This document shows, piece after piece, positions 1 to 8,534 of a stretch of DNA of 64,000 nucleotides (position 1 is its first letter; each line of letters opens with the position of its first letter). The notes beneath the pieces are model-generated. The model did not search any database. It saw only the letters and a list, made by a program, of their open reading frames with translations, and was not told the DNA's origin. The stretch is from contig NZ_JAHYBZ010000015.1 of NCBI RefSeq assembly GCF_019430885.1, forward strand, positions 1 to 64,000, given 5' to 3'. Position numbers and translations under genes: made by a program. The stretch is from Roseomonas alba (GTDB taxonomy: Bacteria; Pseudomonadota; Alphaproteobacteria; Acetobacterales; Acetobacteraceae).

Positions 1-171
1 AGCCGATCCTGCACATCCCAGAAACCAGGTTGACCTGCCGACATCCGCAGCCTGCTCCATTTCGATCAGCACGAAGCGAATCACGTCAGCCCCAGCGCCG
101 CCAACAGGTTTCCGGAAGCGTCCATGTGGCAGCGGGAGGCTGTTCATCGGCCACCAGAGGAGAGCCAATCC

Positions 172-1476
172 ATGTCCGTCCTGCATCGCCGCGACCTGCC
201 GTTCCTGCTCGCCGGAGCGGGCCTGTTCCTCGCCGCACCAATGGCACGTGCCTCCACTGACTGCGGCGGAACGATCTTCACCGCTGACGAGGGCAGCGCC
301 AGCATCAGCGCCGTGGACCTCGCGTCAGGCCGCATCTCCACCGTCGCCGTGCCGATCACGCCGCACAACGTGCAGGCCGTGGGAGACGGCCGGCGCCTGT
401 TCGCGGTCGGGACCGCCGCGGGGGCGCATGGTACCGATCACGCACGCGGCAGTGGGCGCCTGGTCGTGCTCGAAACCGTTCCTGGCGCCGCGCCACGCGT
501 GGTCGCCGACATCGCGGCGGGCCGGCATCCCGGGCACGTCGTCGCCGATGCCGCCGGCGGCCGCGCCTTTATCGCAGATTCCGAGGCGGATGCGCTGCTG
601 GTCGTCGACGTCGCAGCGCGTCGCGTCGCGGCGAGCGTGCCGGTCGGGGACTATCCGCATGGGCTGCGCCTCAGCCCCGACGGCCGCGAGGTCTGGCTGG
701 CCAATGTGAAGGACGGCACGGTTTCGGTGGTGGATGTCGCAGGCGGTCGGGAGGTCGCGCGGATTCAGGCGGGTCCTTCGCCGGTGCAGGTCGGCTTTCT
801 GCCCGATGGTTCGCGCGCCTACGTCTCGCTCCGCGACGCCAACGCGGTCGCCGAGATCGACGCCCGCACCCGGCGCGTCCTGCGGCGCATCCCGGTCGGT
901 CGTGGTCCGGTGCAGGTCTTCGCCACGCCAGACGGGAAGCTGCTCTACGTGGCGAATGAGGGGACGCGCGCCGCACCGGGAACGACTGCCTCGGTCATCG
1001 ATGTGGCCGCGGGCGCGGTCATCGCCACCATCGAGACCGGCCGCGGCGCCCACGGCGTGGTGGTCTACAAGGCAGAATCCTGCGATTGCTGCGACGCCTG
1101 GGTCGGTCATCTGCGAAACTCCGGGCTGCACGTGATCGCGCACCATTCCGATGATCTGCCCGCTATGCGGCGGCGCGCTGGCGTTCCTCGCGAATTGGAG
1201 TCCTGCCACACGGCCTTCGTCGACAACTACGTGATCGAAGGCCACGTTCCCCCGGCATCCGTGTGGCGTCTTCTCGGCGAGCGACCGGCCGGTGTCCTGG
1301 GCCTCGCGGTACCCGGCATGCCAGTCGGCTCTCCCGGCATGGAGACGCCCCGTGGCGGCGCCAGCCAGCCCTACACCGTCTGGCTTTTCTCAATCGGAAA
1401 TCCGCCACGCCCCTATGGGACGACCGTCGAGGCGCACCCATCACCACCGCGCATGTGGGTCACGCTCCGAAGCTGA
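172..1476 (+). CDS. YVTN beta-propeller protein fused to a DUF411 metal-binding domain
   Basis: 434 aa. A twin-arginine-like N-terminus (MSVLHRRDL then a hydrophobic stretch ending in APMARAS) predicts export. Residues of about 30-315 are YVTN/NHL-type propeller repeats (ISAVDLASG, LLVVDVAARR, VSVVDVAGG, ASVIDVAAG). At the phrase GAHGVVVYKAESCDCC the sequence switches to a DUF411 domain, normally a separate small periplasmic protein with a Cys-x-Cys-Cys metal site and usually found with copper or other metal resistance genes. The later Cys of that family is also present (LESCHTAF). The ATG at 172 is preferred over 124 because GAGGAG lies just upstream and the signal sequence follows. The propeller appears to stop mid-blade at the join, so the fusion may come from an in-frame deletion between neighbouring genes. 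Confidence 0.8.
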   Translation: MSVLHRRDLPFLLAGAGLFLAAPMARASTDCGGTIFTADEGSASISAVDLASGRISTVAVPITPHNVQAVGDGRRLFAVGTAAGAHGTDHARGSGRLVVLETVPGAAPRVVADIAAGRHPGHVVADAAGGRAFIADSEADALLVVDVAARRVAASVPVGDYPHGLRLSPDGREVWLANVKDGTVSVVDVAGGREVARIQAGPSPVQVGFLPDGSRAYVSLRDANAVAEIDARTRRVLRRIPVGRGPVQVFATPDGKLLYVANEGTRAAPGTTASVIDVAAGAVIATIETGRGAHGVVVYKAESCDCCDAWVGHLRNSGLHVIAHHSDDLPAMRRRAGVPRELESCHTAFVDNYVIEGHVPPASVWRLLGERPAGVLGLAVPGMPVGSPGMETPRGGASQPYTVWLFSIGNPPRPYGTTVEAHPSPPRMWVTLRS

Positions 1477-1519
1477 CGAGCGCCCGGGGCCAGGCGGTTC
1501 CGCCAAGTCCGGGCGCTCG
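1477..1519. terminator. bidirectional hairpin terminator
   Basis: Perfect 11-bp inverted repeat, CGAGCGCCCGG at 1477-1487 and CCGGGCGCTCG at 1509-1519, with a second small GGCGG/CCGCC stem inside the loop. It starts one base after the stop of the propeller gene and lies 8 bp from the stop of the convergent gene, so it can terminate both. There is no long T-run. Confidence 0.7.
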
Positions 1520-1526
1520 CATTCCA

Positions 1527-1946
1527 TCACGGCTCGGACGCGACCATCATGTCGAAGGGAGAGCGCACGGGGACGTCGCGCCAGGAAGAGCTGGGAATGG
1601 CGTGGGGGGCACGGACGGCCGCCTCGTCATCGTACTGGATATCGACGTTCTCGCCGTTGATGAGGACGCGCGCGACGGGGCGGCTGGTGACCATCACGGT
1701 CTCCGAGGCATCATAGATCGGCGCGAAGTCTGGGCCCTGTCCGTAGCCCACCACGCGCGCGGTCCTGACCGGCGCGGCAGCGGCCGGAGCGTGGGTGCCG
1801 GAAGGGGAGCTGGACAGGGCAGGCGCAAGCGAGTTCACAGGGGTTCCGCTGGCAAAGGCCGAACCGATACCACCGGTGGCAATGGCAGTGAGCGCCAGAC
1901 CCGAAAGGGCGAGCGAGCGAGTGAAGGATCGAAAAAAGCGCGCCAT
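1527..1946 (-). CDS. small exported protein of unknown function
   Basis: 139 aa. The ATG at 1946 gives a clear signal peptide (MARFFRSFTRSLALSGLALTA, cleavage near AFA-SG) and is preceded by GAGGACAGAG. The mature part begins with a low-complexity Ser/Pro/Ala linker (residues of about 30-55). It ends with a short folded stretch including SETVMVTSRPVARVLINGE. No family is recognised. It is convergent with the propeller/DUF411 gene and stands alone on its strand. An extension upstream to 2042 exists but lacks a ribosome site and would bury the signal peptide. Confidence 0.55.
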   Translation of the reverse strand: MARFFRSFTRSLALSGLALTAIATGGIGSAFASGTPVNSLAPALSSSPSGTHAPAAAAPVRTARVVGYGQGPDFAPIYDASETVMVTSRPVARVLINGENVDIQYDDEAAVRAPHAIPSSSWRDVPVRSPFDMMVASEP

Positions 1947-2261
1947 GATCTCTGTCCTCTGTTGTGCTGGACGCCCCGCAGTATGAGCCGCCGACCAGAG
2001 GCTTTTCGCAGTCCCGCGTTGCCGCAGTTTGACGCAATCCAATCAAAAGTTTTCAGCGACGTAGGAATATGACCACGGCTCGGAGCCGCAGTGATATTGT
2101 GACGACGCCTTCGGCACCGTGGCGCATTGGCAACTTTCCCAAGCCGTGCGCAGGCCGGGACGCCTGACGTCGCCGCTTACGGTGACGCCAGAGGCGCGGT
2201 CGCCGCCAAAGCAGCGGGGCGAGGTAGTGCTGGCCCGTCTTTGCGCGATGGAGAAGCACGC

Positions 2262-2849
2262 ATGTCCCAGAGCGATATGATCGAAGCCTCCGCGATCCGA
2301 CCAGGAGGCGCGTCGGCCACGGACGAGGCGAGCGCTGACGGAACCCGCCGCGACTTCCTGACGCTGGTGACCGGAGCATTCGTGGCGGTCGGCACCGGCG
2401 CCATCACCTGGCCTTTCATCGACTCGGCGAGCCCGGCGCGCGACGTGCTTGCGCGCTCGACCACCGAGGCGGACCTCGCGCCGATCGAAGTCGGCCAAGC
2501 GGTAACAGTGGTCTGGCGTGGCAAGCCGGTCTTCATCCGCCACCGCGCGGCGAAGGAGATCGAGGAGGCACGGCAGACGCCGCTCTCGGATCTGAAAGAT
2601 CCGGAAGCCGACCAGCGCCGGGTGATCAAGGACCCGTGGCTCGTGATGGTCGGCATCTGCACGCATCTCGGTTGCGTGCCGCTCGGGCAGAAGCCGACCG
2701 ACGCCAAAGGCGAATACGGCGGCTGGTTCTGCCCCTGTCACGGCAGTCACTACGACACCTCCGGCCGCATCCGGAAGGGGCCGGCGCCGAAGAATCTCGT
2801 GGTGCCGCCTTACGCCTTCACCTCCAACACCCGGATCCGCATCGGCTAA
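2262..2849 (+). CDS. petA: Rieske iron-sulfur subunit of cytochrome bc1
   Basis: 195 aa ubiquinol-cytochrome c reductase Rieske protein. A Tat-type N-terminus (GTRRDFLTLVTGAF) doubles as the single membrane anchor. The [2Fe-2S] ligand boxes CTHLGC (about residue 132) and CPCHGSHYD (about 157) are intact, as is the C-terminal PAPKNLVVPPY stretch. In bc1 operons petB and petC normally follow; here they do not, and the next recognisable gene is a convergent cytochrome c. The start at 2262 is supported by GGAGAA upstream and fits the usual family length. Function in electron transfer requires cytochrome b and c1 encoded elsewhere. Confidence 0.92.
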   Translation: MSQSDMIEASAIRPGGASATDEASADGTRRDFLTLVTGAFVAVGTGAITWPFIDSASPARDVLARSTTEADLAPIEVGQAVTVVWRGKPVFIRHRAAKEIEEARQTPLSDLKDPEADQRRVIKDPWLVMVGICTHLGCVPLGQKPTDAKGEYGGWFCPCHGSHYDTSGRIRKGPAPKNLVVPPYAFTSNTRIRIG

Positions 2850-3160
2850 CTGGTGGAACGGTCATGAGGAAGGCAAAGTGGAGCAGCAGCGCGGCCGCCA
2901 CTCAGTCCACCGGCATGGTCGCAGCGCCGCTTCGCGTCGCGCAGCGCCAAGTCCGGCGCCGGTCATGCCTTGAGCGGATCGAGGAAGCACCCGTACGCGC
3001 TCGACCGCTCCTCGGCGTCGCCGGCCGTGTGGTGCGCGAAAGGGCCGCGGTGCGCCACGCCGGGTGGCCGCGCCCGAGGGCGACGTATTCGGCGTCCCCG
3101 CTGGTGTCGGTCGCATCACGTCATGCCTTCGTGTTGCGGCAGGTCTCTACGCCGCCTGGG
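2850..3160. other. gap without a recognisable gene
   Basis: About 310 bases between petA and the convergent cytochrome c. The ATG at 2864 opens a reading frame without recognisable domains, and I see no petB-like sequence. It may hold the decayed start of a lost downstream gene. Confidence 0.4.
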
Positions 3161-3649
3161 TCATCGGGATGCCCTCTCGCCACGCTCGAAGCGGCTCTGC
3201 CGTTCCTGGAATTCGCGCTCGCGGTCGGCCCAGGTGCTCTTGATGAAGGTGAGGACGGCACCAATCTCCGCATCCGAAAGCACGCTCTCGAAGCCCGGCA
3301 TGTCGCTCGCGTAGCCCTCGCCGACAATGGCCGCTGGTCCGTACTTGGTAATCCGAAACAACACGCTGTCGGCGTGGTGCCAGGTATGTCCTGTGGCGTC
3401 GTGTGGCGGTGCCGGGAGGCGCCCGTTGGCCCGACGTGAGCGCCAGTTCGGCTGACCTTCGAGGTTCACGCCGTGGCAGCTTGCGCACTGCGCGGCGTAG
3501 ATCTGTTGTCCGAGCGCGAGTTGCGTCGGATAGAACTGTGCATCGCGGCGCAGAGCCGATCCCCACCAATCGAACGCGAACGGCACCACGCCCAATCCCA
3601 CCAGCCCCGCAACAGCGCCGACGATCGCCATGGCACGTCGCCTTGTCAC
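3161..3649 (-). CDS. membrane-anchored class I cytochrome c
   Basis: 162 aa. An N-terminal transmembrane anchor (MAIVGAVAGLVGLGVVPFAF) is followed by one haem-binding CASCH (about residue 57) and a plausible distal Met ligand in SDMPGF. The C-terminus is a highly charged tail. The GTG at 3649 is chosen because GGGAGG sits six bases upstream; the ATG at 3631 has none. It shares the locus with the orphan Rieske protein, convergently, and could be an electron carrier between bc1 and an oxidase. That link is inference from position. Confidence 0.75.
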   Translation of the reverse strand: MTRRRAMAIVGAVAGLVGLGVVPFAFDWWGSALRRDAQFYPTQLALGQQIYAAQCASCHGVNLEGQPNWRSRRANGRLPAPPHDATGHTWHHADSVLFRITKYGPAAIVGEGYASDMPGFESVLSDAEIGAVLTFIKSTWADREREFQERQSRFERGERASR

Positions 3650-3756
3650 GGCCGCCTCCCCAAGAGGTGCTCCGGGCGCACTACGATACCAAGCAGCCGC
3701 AGGATGGCGAGCGGGGCCAACAGCAGCCTGATACCCCCCGCCCTTCTGCGATGCAT
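3646..3756 (-). CDS. possible 36-aa hydrophobic peptide coupled to the cytochrome c gene
   Basis: A short frame (MHRRRAGGIRLLLAPLAILR...) whose TGA overlaps the GTG of the cytochrome gene as GTGA, the usual sign of translational coupling. It has one hydrophobic helix and a basic N-terminus. An upstream ATG at 3768 is an alternative start. No family is recognised, and the overlap may be chance at this GC content. Confidence 0.3.
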   Translation of the reverse strand: MHRRRAGGIRLLLAPLAILRLLGIVVRPEHLLGRRP

Positions 3757-4175
3757 CACTCCGTCCATCGTCGTCCGTTTCTTGTTTGCCCAGCCCTCCG
3801 CGACGCATTCTGCCCCAGAGAATTTCAGTTCCCGGTTCCCACCGCTGCTCCATTCGACTTCCCAAATTCGATTTCTCGTCCCCCCGATACTGCCGTGAAC
3901 CGCAGGTTCCGTGGGGTTGTGCAGACACGGCTTGAGGGTTGGAGAACGCAACGCCCCCGGGAAATTCTCTCCGGCGGCCGCACAGTCTCCGAAGCTCGGG
4001 GGTCGGGCGATTTACCCTACAAGCTTCAAGCGGCTGGCATCATTCATATTTCGCGGCGGCGAGCTCGGGGCTTTTCAGCATCCCTACCGGTCGCCAGCGC
4101 GAGTTCGTTCCCAAATTTCTCAGCAAACCGACAAGCTGCCGGGGGGGACGCCGACCTTTCTCTCCCCCGTGCCGG
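3757..4175. other. gap without a recognisable gene
   Basis: About 420 bases between the cytochrome c transcription unit and the left end of the defence operon. Base composition is lower in GC around 3780-3900 than on either side. I see no gene, tRNA or clear attachment site, though the left end of the mobile island probably lies here. Confidence 0.4.
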
Positions 4176-5039
4176 TCAGTGCCGGCCGCCGACCTCGTCG
4201 TGATGAGCGCGGACTTCGTCCTCGATTCGGGCCACCAGGGCGTCGACGTCGCCCTCCTCCAGAACCTCAGGGTCAAGCGCCGCCTGCCGGAACAGCGCGA
4301 CGGCCCTCCGATAGGCAGGCTCCAGCGCCGGGTCCTGCGGGGCGCCCAGGATGAAGTGCAGCTTCAGAGGGTCCTGCGCACCATCCTGCACCGCCGCGAG
4401 ATGGCCCAGCCACCGGTGCGTCTTCGCCATGATGCCGTCGCGATCGGCCAAGTCGAGCGACACCGGCTCGTAGACGTGCCAGCTGCCATTCTTCCAAGCG
4501 TGCTCGAAGGTGATGCTGTCGAGCGAGCCGGCGATCACCTTCGGCTCGAAGGGGACCTGGACATTGCGCTCCGCCAGCTTCTCCCGGACAGGGCGCCAGA
4601 CCTCTTCATCCACCCGCCGGCGCACCGTCCGATCGTCATTGCGGCGAACCAAGCGCTCGAACAGTCGCTCCAGCGTTGCCTCAGCGTCGTTGGTGAGGCC
4701 CGAGCCCACGGACGACCACTGGAGCGCGCTGTCATCCGCCGCCATGGCCTTCCGCGCATAGCTGGCCGCATCCCCCTGGCCGGACAGCAGCGTGGTGGCC
4801 GCCACATCCTCGGCCACGGCGCGGATGGCCCGTTCGACCGCGCGCATGGCACCGCGGAACGCCTCCCCATCGAGATCAGGGAACGCATCCTTCAGCCGAC
4901 CATGCGTGTGGCGGGTCTTGACCAGCAGGCGGTGCTCGGCGGCGACGTGCAGCACGATGCCGACGTTCAGCATCTCGCCCGCACGCGCGTCATGCACGTA
5001 GCGGAGGACGGTGTATGTGTATGGTCGCTGCTCGGTCAT
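4176..5039 (-). CDS. DUF3037 family protein
   Basis: 287 aa. The N-terminus (YTYTVLRYVHDARAGEMLNVG) is the characteristic opening of DUF3037. The start at 5039 overlaps the stop of the upstream HipA-like gene as ATGA, so the two are translationally coupled. DUF3037 genes are commonly found beside HipA-like kinases; their joint biochemical role is not known to me. Here the pair is the distal end of a type I restriction-modification operon. The gene itself looks intact although its partner is interrupted. Confidence 0.85.
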   Translation of the reverse strand: MTEQRPYTYTVLRYVHDARAGEMLNVGIVLHVAAEHRLLVKTRHTHGRLKDAFPDLDGEAFRGAMRAVERAIRAVAEDVAATTLLSGQGDAASYARKAMAADDSALQWSSVGSGLTNDAEATLERLFERLVRRNDDRTVRRRVDEEVWRPVREKLAERNVQVPFEPKVIAGSLDSITFEHAWKNGSWHVYEPVSLDLADRDGIMAKTHRWLGHLAAVQDGAQDPLKLHFILGAPQDPALEPAYRRAVALFRQAALDPEVLEEGDVDALVARIEDEVRAHHDEVGGRH

Positions 5040-5827
5040 GCCAGGACCCTTTTTATCTCGTTGAGGCACCCGTCTATATGGTCACGCGCGTCCTTGATGA
5101 GGCGGATCGCCGCCGCCGCCTCAGCCGCAACTGAGGCCCATTCCGCCGGAAGGGCTGACGCATACCCTTCGATCCGCCCGTCCGACAAGGCGGCCCAGGC
5201 GGCTCGGATGGGGTCGAAGTTAAGCGCCGCCCGCCGCAGCTTGTCACGGAAGATGTGCGCGCCTGGGTTTGCAAGGCCTTGCAGGCCGCCGAGTTGCCAG
5301 GGGGGCTTCCAGCCGATGATCAGCCGATGGGCAAAGGCGAGTTCGTGATCGATGATCCGCAGGTGTTCGCCCAGCACCAGGCAGTTGGCGTTGCCCTCCC
5401 GCCGGTCGTCGTTTTGGATGATGGCGTCGAACACAAAGATGCCGAGCGCCGCCTCCATCATCTCCGGCCGCAGGGCGATGCCCGGGTTCCATGTCGCGAA
5501 CTGCGGCCCAGCCAGGCGTGAGCCGAACGCGACGGGCAGGCTGGCGGCCATGGCGGCGCGGATATCGGCGTCCGGCACCGCGGCCACCCAGGCGGGCGGC
5601 AAGTCCACCAGGAAAGGCTGCGGCACAGGCAGGCCGAGATCGCCAGCGAGGCAGGCGGCGATGGCCTCTCGGGCAAGATGCACCGCCCCCTGTTCACAGC
5701 GGGCGGAGATCTTCGCGAAGAGTTCGACCTAGTCCCCGGTCGGGTCGGCGCAGACGAGCATGACAGGCTTGGTGCGGCCGTTGCTGGCCGCACGGGTGAA
5801 CTCGGTGGCGGTGACCCGCGTCAACAT
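5036..5827 (-). pseudogene. HipA-like kinase (HipA_2 type), interrupted by an amber codon
   Basis: Read from the ATG at 5827, the protein runs through TEFTRAASNGRTKPVMLVC and GD, meets a TAG at 5731-5729, then continues in the same frame as VELFAKISARCEQG. The remaining 230 residues include the kinase catalytic loop DAIIQNDDRREGN and the metal-binding IDHELAF. The stop separates about 32 residues from the rest and lies before the presumed ATP-binding lysine (FAK). A GTG at 5683 could restart translation but would omit that lysine. The ATG overlaps the end of hsdS by 7 bp and the stop overlaps DUF3037 as ATGA. Classic HipA proteins are serine/threonine kinase toxins; this branch has no known partner antitoxin here. 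Confidence 0.75.
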
Positions 5828-6981
5828 GCGGCCGGGCTGAAGGTCTGGTGCAGCATGGCGGGCACCAGGGCGGCGGCGTCGTCGGCTGCGGCGGCATGGA
5901 GCGCGCGGAGGTTCGATGCCCGGGCGTGCAGCGCCTCGAACCATGCCTGCGCGTCCAGGGACGGGATCGGAACCTCGATCCTGGACAGAGCGTCGAGCCC
6001 CAGCGTCCGGTTCCTGCCTGCGCCGCCCGGCGAGGCTTGCCCGAGTGCGGCCAATCCCTCACGGGACAGGAACCAGAAGCGGAGAATCTCGGCGGAAACG
6101 CGCGTCTGATCCGCGACGCATGTAAGAAAGCGATGCGAACCGACACGGCCAGCATCCTCGGGGCGGGCGATGGCAACCGCGCCCTCCCAGGCGAAGACGA
6201 TGTTGAACACCAGATCGCCCGGCTCAATGCGAAACAGGCGCTTGCTGCCGGCATCCAGCCCGCTCAGCGACGGCTTGTGAAAGGGTCCTCGCCCGAAGGA
6301 GCGGATACCGAGTTCCGGATATTGCCCGTCAGGCTCGACCTCGATCGGGCGCCGCACCAGCGGAGCGACATCGGCCATGCGGGCGCGCGGGCTGCCTGCG
6401 GTGATCCGCGCGAAGGCTTGCTGGAGCATCGCGGCAAGCTCCGCCTCCTGCCGCTCTGTCGTCTCTGCGCACGCCTTCAGCCGGGCCGACACCGCATCCA
6501 GCCGCGCGACGATACGTCGCTGATCGTCCAGTGGCGGAAGCGGCACGGGAATTCGACTCAGACCTGCCAGACCAAGAGTCCTGTTCCTTCCGGCGCCTCC
6601 GGGCGACGACGCCAGCAGATGCGCGAGCCCTGTCGGCGTGGTGAAGAAGTGGCGCAGAAAACTCGCATCGGCCCTTTCGCGATCCACAACACAGGTGAGG
6701 AAGCGATGTGAGCCAATCATGCCCTCTTCACCGACGCCTGCCAGTGCAACAGCGCCTTCCCATGCGAAAACGATGTTGAACAGGAGGTCGCCCGGGCAGA
6801 TCCGGTAAACCCGCTTGTCGCCCAACTCAAGGCCCGACACTGGCAGCTTATGGAACACCCCTTTGCCGTGCGATCGAATCCCAATCTCGCGGTACTTGCC
6901 TTCGGGTTCGACGACCAATGGCCGCCGCACGAGCGGCGCAACCTCTCCGAGCGGAACCAACGGCCAGCGCATCCCCGTCAC
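5821..6981 (-). CDS. hsdS: type I restriction-modification specificity subunit
   Basis: 386 aa. It has two target-recognition domains separated by the usual helical spacer (about residues 150-195, DDQRRIVARLDAVSARLK). The two domains are near copies. Each opens with PLVRRP, then EIGIRSHGKGVFHK in the first and ELGIRSFGRGPFHK in the second, then FNIVFAWEGAVA, GSHRFLTCV and SPGGAGRNRTLGL. Since each domain reads one half of a bipartite target, near identity predicts a symmetric target. It overlaps hsdM by 4 bp (ATGA) and precedes the HipA-like gene. Confidence 0.93.
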   Translation of the reverse strand: MTGMRWPLVPLGEVAPLVRRPLVVEPEGKYREIGIRSHGKGVFHKLPVSGLELGDKRVYRICPGDLLFNIVFAWEGAVALAGVGEEGMIGSHRFLTCVVDRERADASFLRHFFTTPTGLAHLLASSPGGAGRNRTLGLAGLSRIPVPLPPLDDQRRIVARLDAVSARLKACAETTERQEAELAAMLQQAFARITAGSPRARMADVAPLVRRPIEVEPDGQYPELGIRSFGRGPFHKPSLSGLDAGSKRLFRIEPGDLVFNIVFAWEGAVAIARPEDAGRVGSHRFLTCVADQTRVSAEILRFWFLSREGLAALGQASPGGAGRNRTLGLDALSRIEVPIPSLDAQAWFEALHARASNLRALHAAAADDAAALVPAMLHQTFSPAAC

Positions 6982-8534
6982 GCGCGCTCCGCCACCAGCG
7001 CCTCAATCTCCCGCAGCAGGTCCAGCACCTGGGCCTCCCGCGCCACCATCCCCGAGACGATCTCGGCCGGCGTGCGATGGTCCTCCGCCTCCACGGCGTT
7101 CGGATTCTTGAGGTCGAGGTTCACCGCCAGCACGCGCCCCTCCGCGTCCGTGCGGATCAACCCCTCGGCCGGCACCGTCCAGGCCCGCGGGTCTTCGCCA
7201 CGTGCACCCCACCAGGCCAGGCAATCGGCCAGATCCTCGAACTGCAAAGGCGCGGTCTTGCTGTATTTCCGCCGCCCCTCCGGCGCAGGCTGCTGCCAGT
7301 AGCTGATCGCCTGCGTCGGCCCGCTGGTGTCGAAGAAGATCACATTGGTTGGGATATCGGTGTAGGGCGCGAAGACACCCTCGGGCAGCCGCAGCACAGT
7401 GTGCAGGTTGAACTCGCGCAGCAAATCCGCCTTCACCCGCGCGGCCACGCCACCCTCGAACAGCGTGCCATTGGGCACAATCACCGCCGCGCGTCCCTGC
7501 CCATGCCGCTTCAGCCGCCGCATGATGAGTTGAAGGAACAGCATCGCCGTCTCATTAGTCCGGCGGTCATCGGGGAAATTGGCTTGGATGCCGACCTCCT
7601 CCTCCCCGCCGAAGGGCGGGTTGGTGAGGATGACATTCACCCGGTCCCGCTCACCGATCTGCGTCAGGCGCTGGCGGGAGAGCGTGTTGCCGAGCGCGAT
7701 GTCCGGCGCCTCCAGCCCATGCAGCAGCAGGTTCATCTGCGCCAACAGGAAGGGCAGCCGCTTCGCCTCGCCACCGACCAGGCTGCGATCCTGCAACACC
7801 TCCCGGTCCTCGGTGGTGCGCACCTGGGCGGAGAGATGCTCGAAGGCCTCAGCCAGGAATCCGCCCGTGCCGCAGGCGGGGTCGAGCACCACCTCCCCCA
7901 GCCGCGGATTGGTAACCGCCACCATGAAGCGCACCACGGCGCGCGGCGTGTAAAACTCGCCGCTGTCGCCCGCGGCGTCCCGCATTTCCCGCAGCAGCCC
8001 CTCATAGAGGCGCGAGAGGGTGTGGATTTCCTCCGACGCGTCGAAGTGGATGGCGTCCACCAGATTGACCACGTCGCGCAGGAGGTATCCGCTCTCCATG
8101 CGGTTGGTCATTTCGGCGAACACGGTAGCGATGACGTCGCGCCGATCCCGCACGCCATCCCGGCCGCGCAGCGAGCGTAGATAGGCGAAGAGGCCTGGCC
8201 CCTTCGAGCCATCGGGCCGGATCGTCTCCTCGGCCGCGAGGAAGCGGATCAAGTCCGGTCCGGTGATGCCGTCCCGGCGCGCCGCCCAATCCCGCCAGCG
8301 ATAAGGCGGGTCGATAGCCGCATGGAACGGCTTGCCGGCCAGCACCGCCTCGTCCTCATGGATGCGCTCCATGTCGTCGAGGAACTTCAGGAACAACACC
8401 CATGTGAGCAGCGGTAAACGGTCGAGGTCGCCGTTTAGCCCCTTGTCCTTCCGCATGATCTGGCGGGCGGATTTGACGATGCTGTCGAGGCGCTGGGCGG
8501 TGGTCTGCGGCGCGGCCGCGGGGCGCTTAGCCAT
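6978..8534 (-). CDS. hsdM: type I restriction-modification methyltransferase subunit
   Basis: 518 aa N6-adenine methylase. The N-terminal helical HsdM_N domain (residues of about 10-150) precedes the catalytic domain, with the AdoMet motif DPACGTGGFL (218-227) and the target-base motif NPPF (305-308). The length is normal for the family. It overlaps the small upstream gene by 8 bp and hsdS by 4 bp, so it is made as part of the operon. It would form the M2S1 methylase that protects host DNA. Confidence 0.95.
   Translation of the reverse strand: MAKRPAAAPQTTAQRLDSIVKSARQIMRKDKGLNGDLDRLPLLTWVLFLKFLDDMERIHEDEAVLAGKPFHAAIDPPYRWRDWAARRDGITGPDLIRFLAAEETIRPDGSKGPGLFAYLRSLRGRDGVRDRRDVIATVFAEMTNRMESGYLLRDVVNLVDAIHFDASEEIHTLSRLYEGLLREMRDAAGDSGEFYTPRAVVRFMVAVTNPRLGEVVLDPACGTGGFLAEAFEHLSAQVRTTEDREVLQDRSLVGGEAKRLPFLLAQMNLLLHGLEAPDIALGNTLSRQRLTQIGERDRVNVILTNPPFGGEEEVGIQANFPDDRRTNETAMLFLQLIMRRLKRHGQGRAAVIVPNGTLFEGGVAARVKADLLREFNLHTVLRLPEGVFAPYTDIPTNVIFFDTSGPTQAISYWQQPAPEGRRKYSKTAPLQFEDLADCLAWWGARGEDPRAWTVPAEGLIRTDAEGRVLAVNLDLKNPNAVEAEDHRTPAEIVSGMVAREAQVLDLLREIEALVAERA

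Noticed and set aside
2262..2849. The Rieske gene as an arsenite-oxidase small subunit.
   Set aside because: Anchor, spacing and the PAPKNLVVPP ending fit bc1 Rieske, and no arsenite oxidase large subunit is present.
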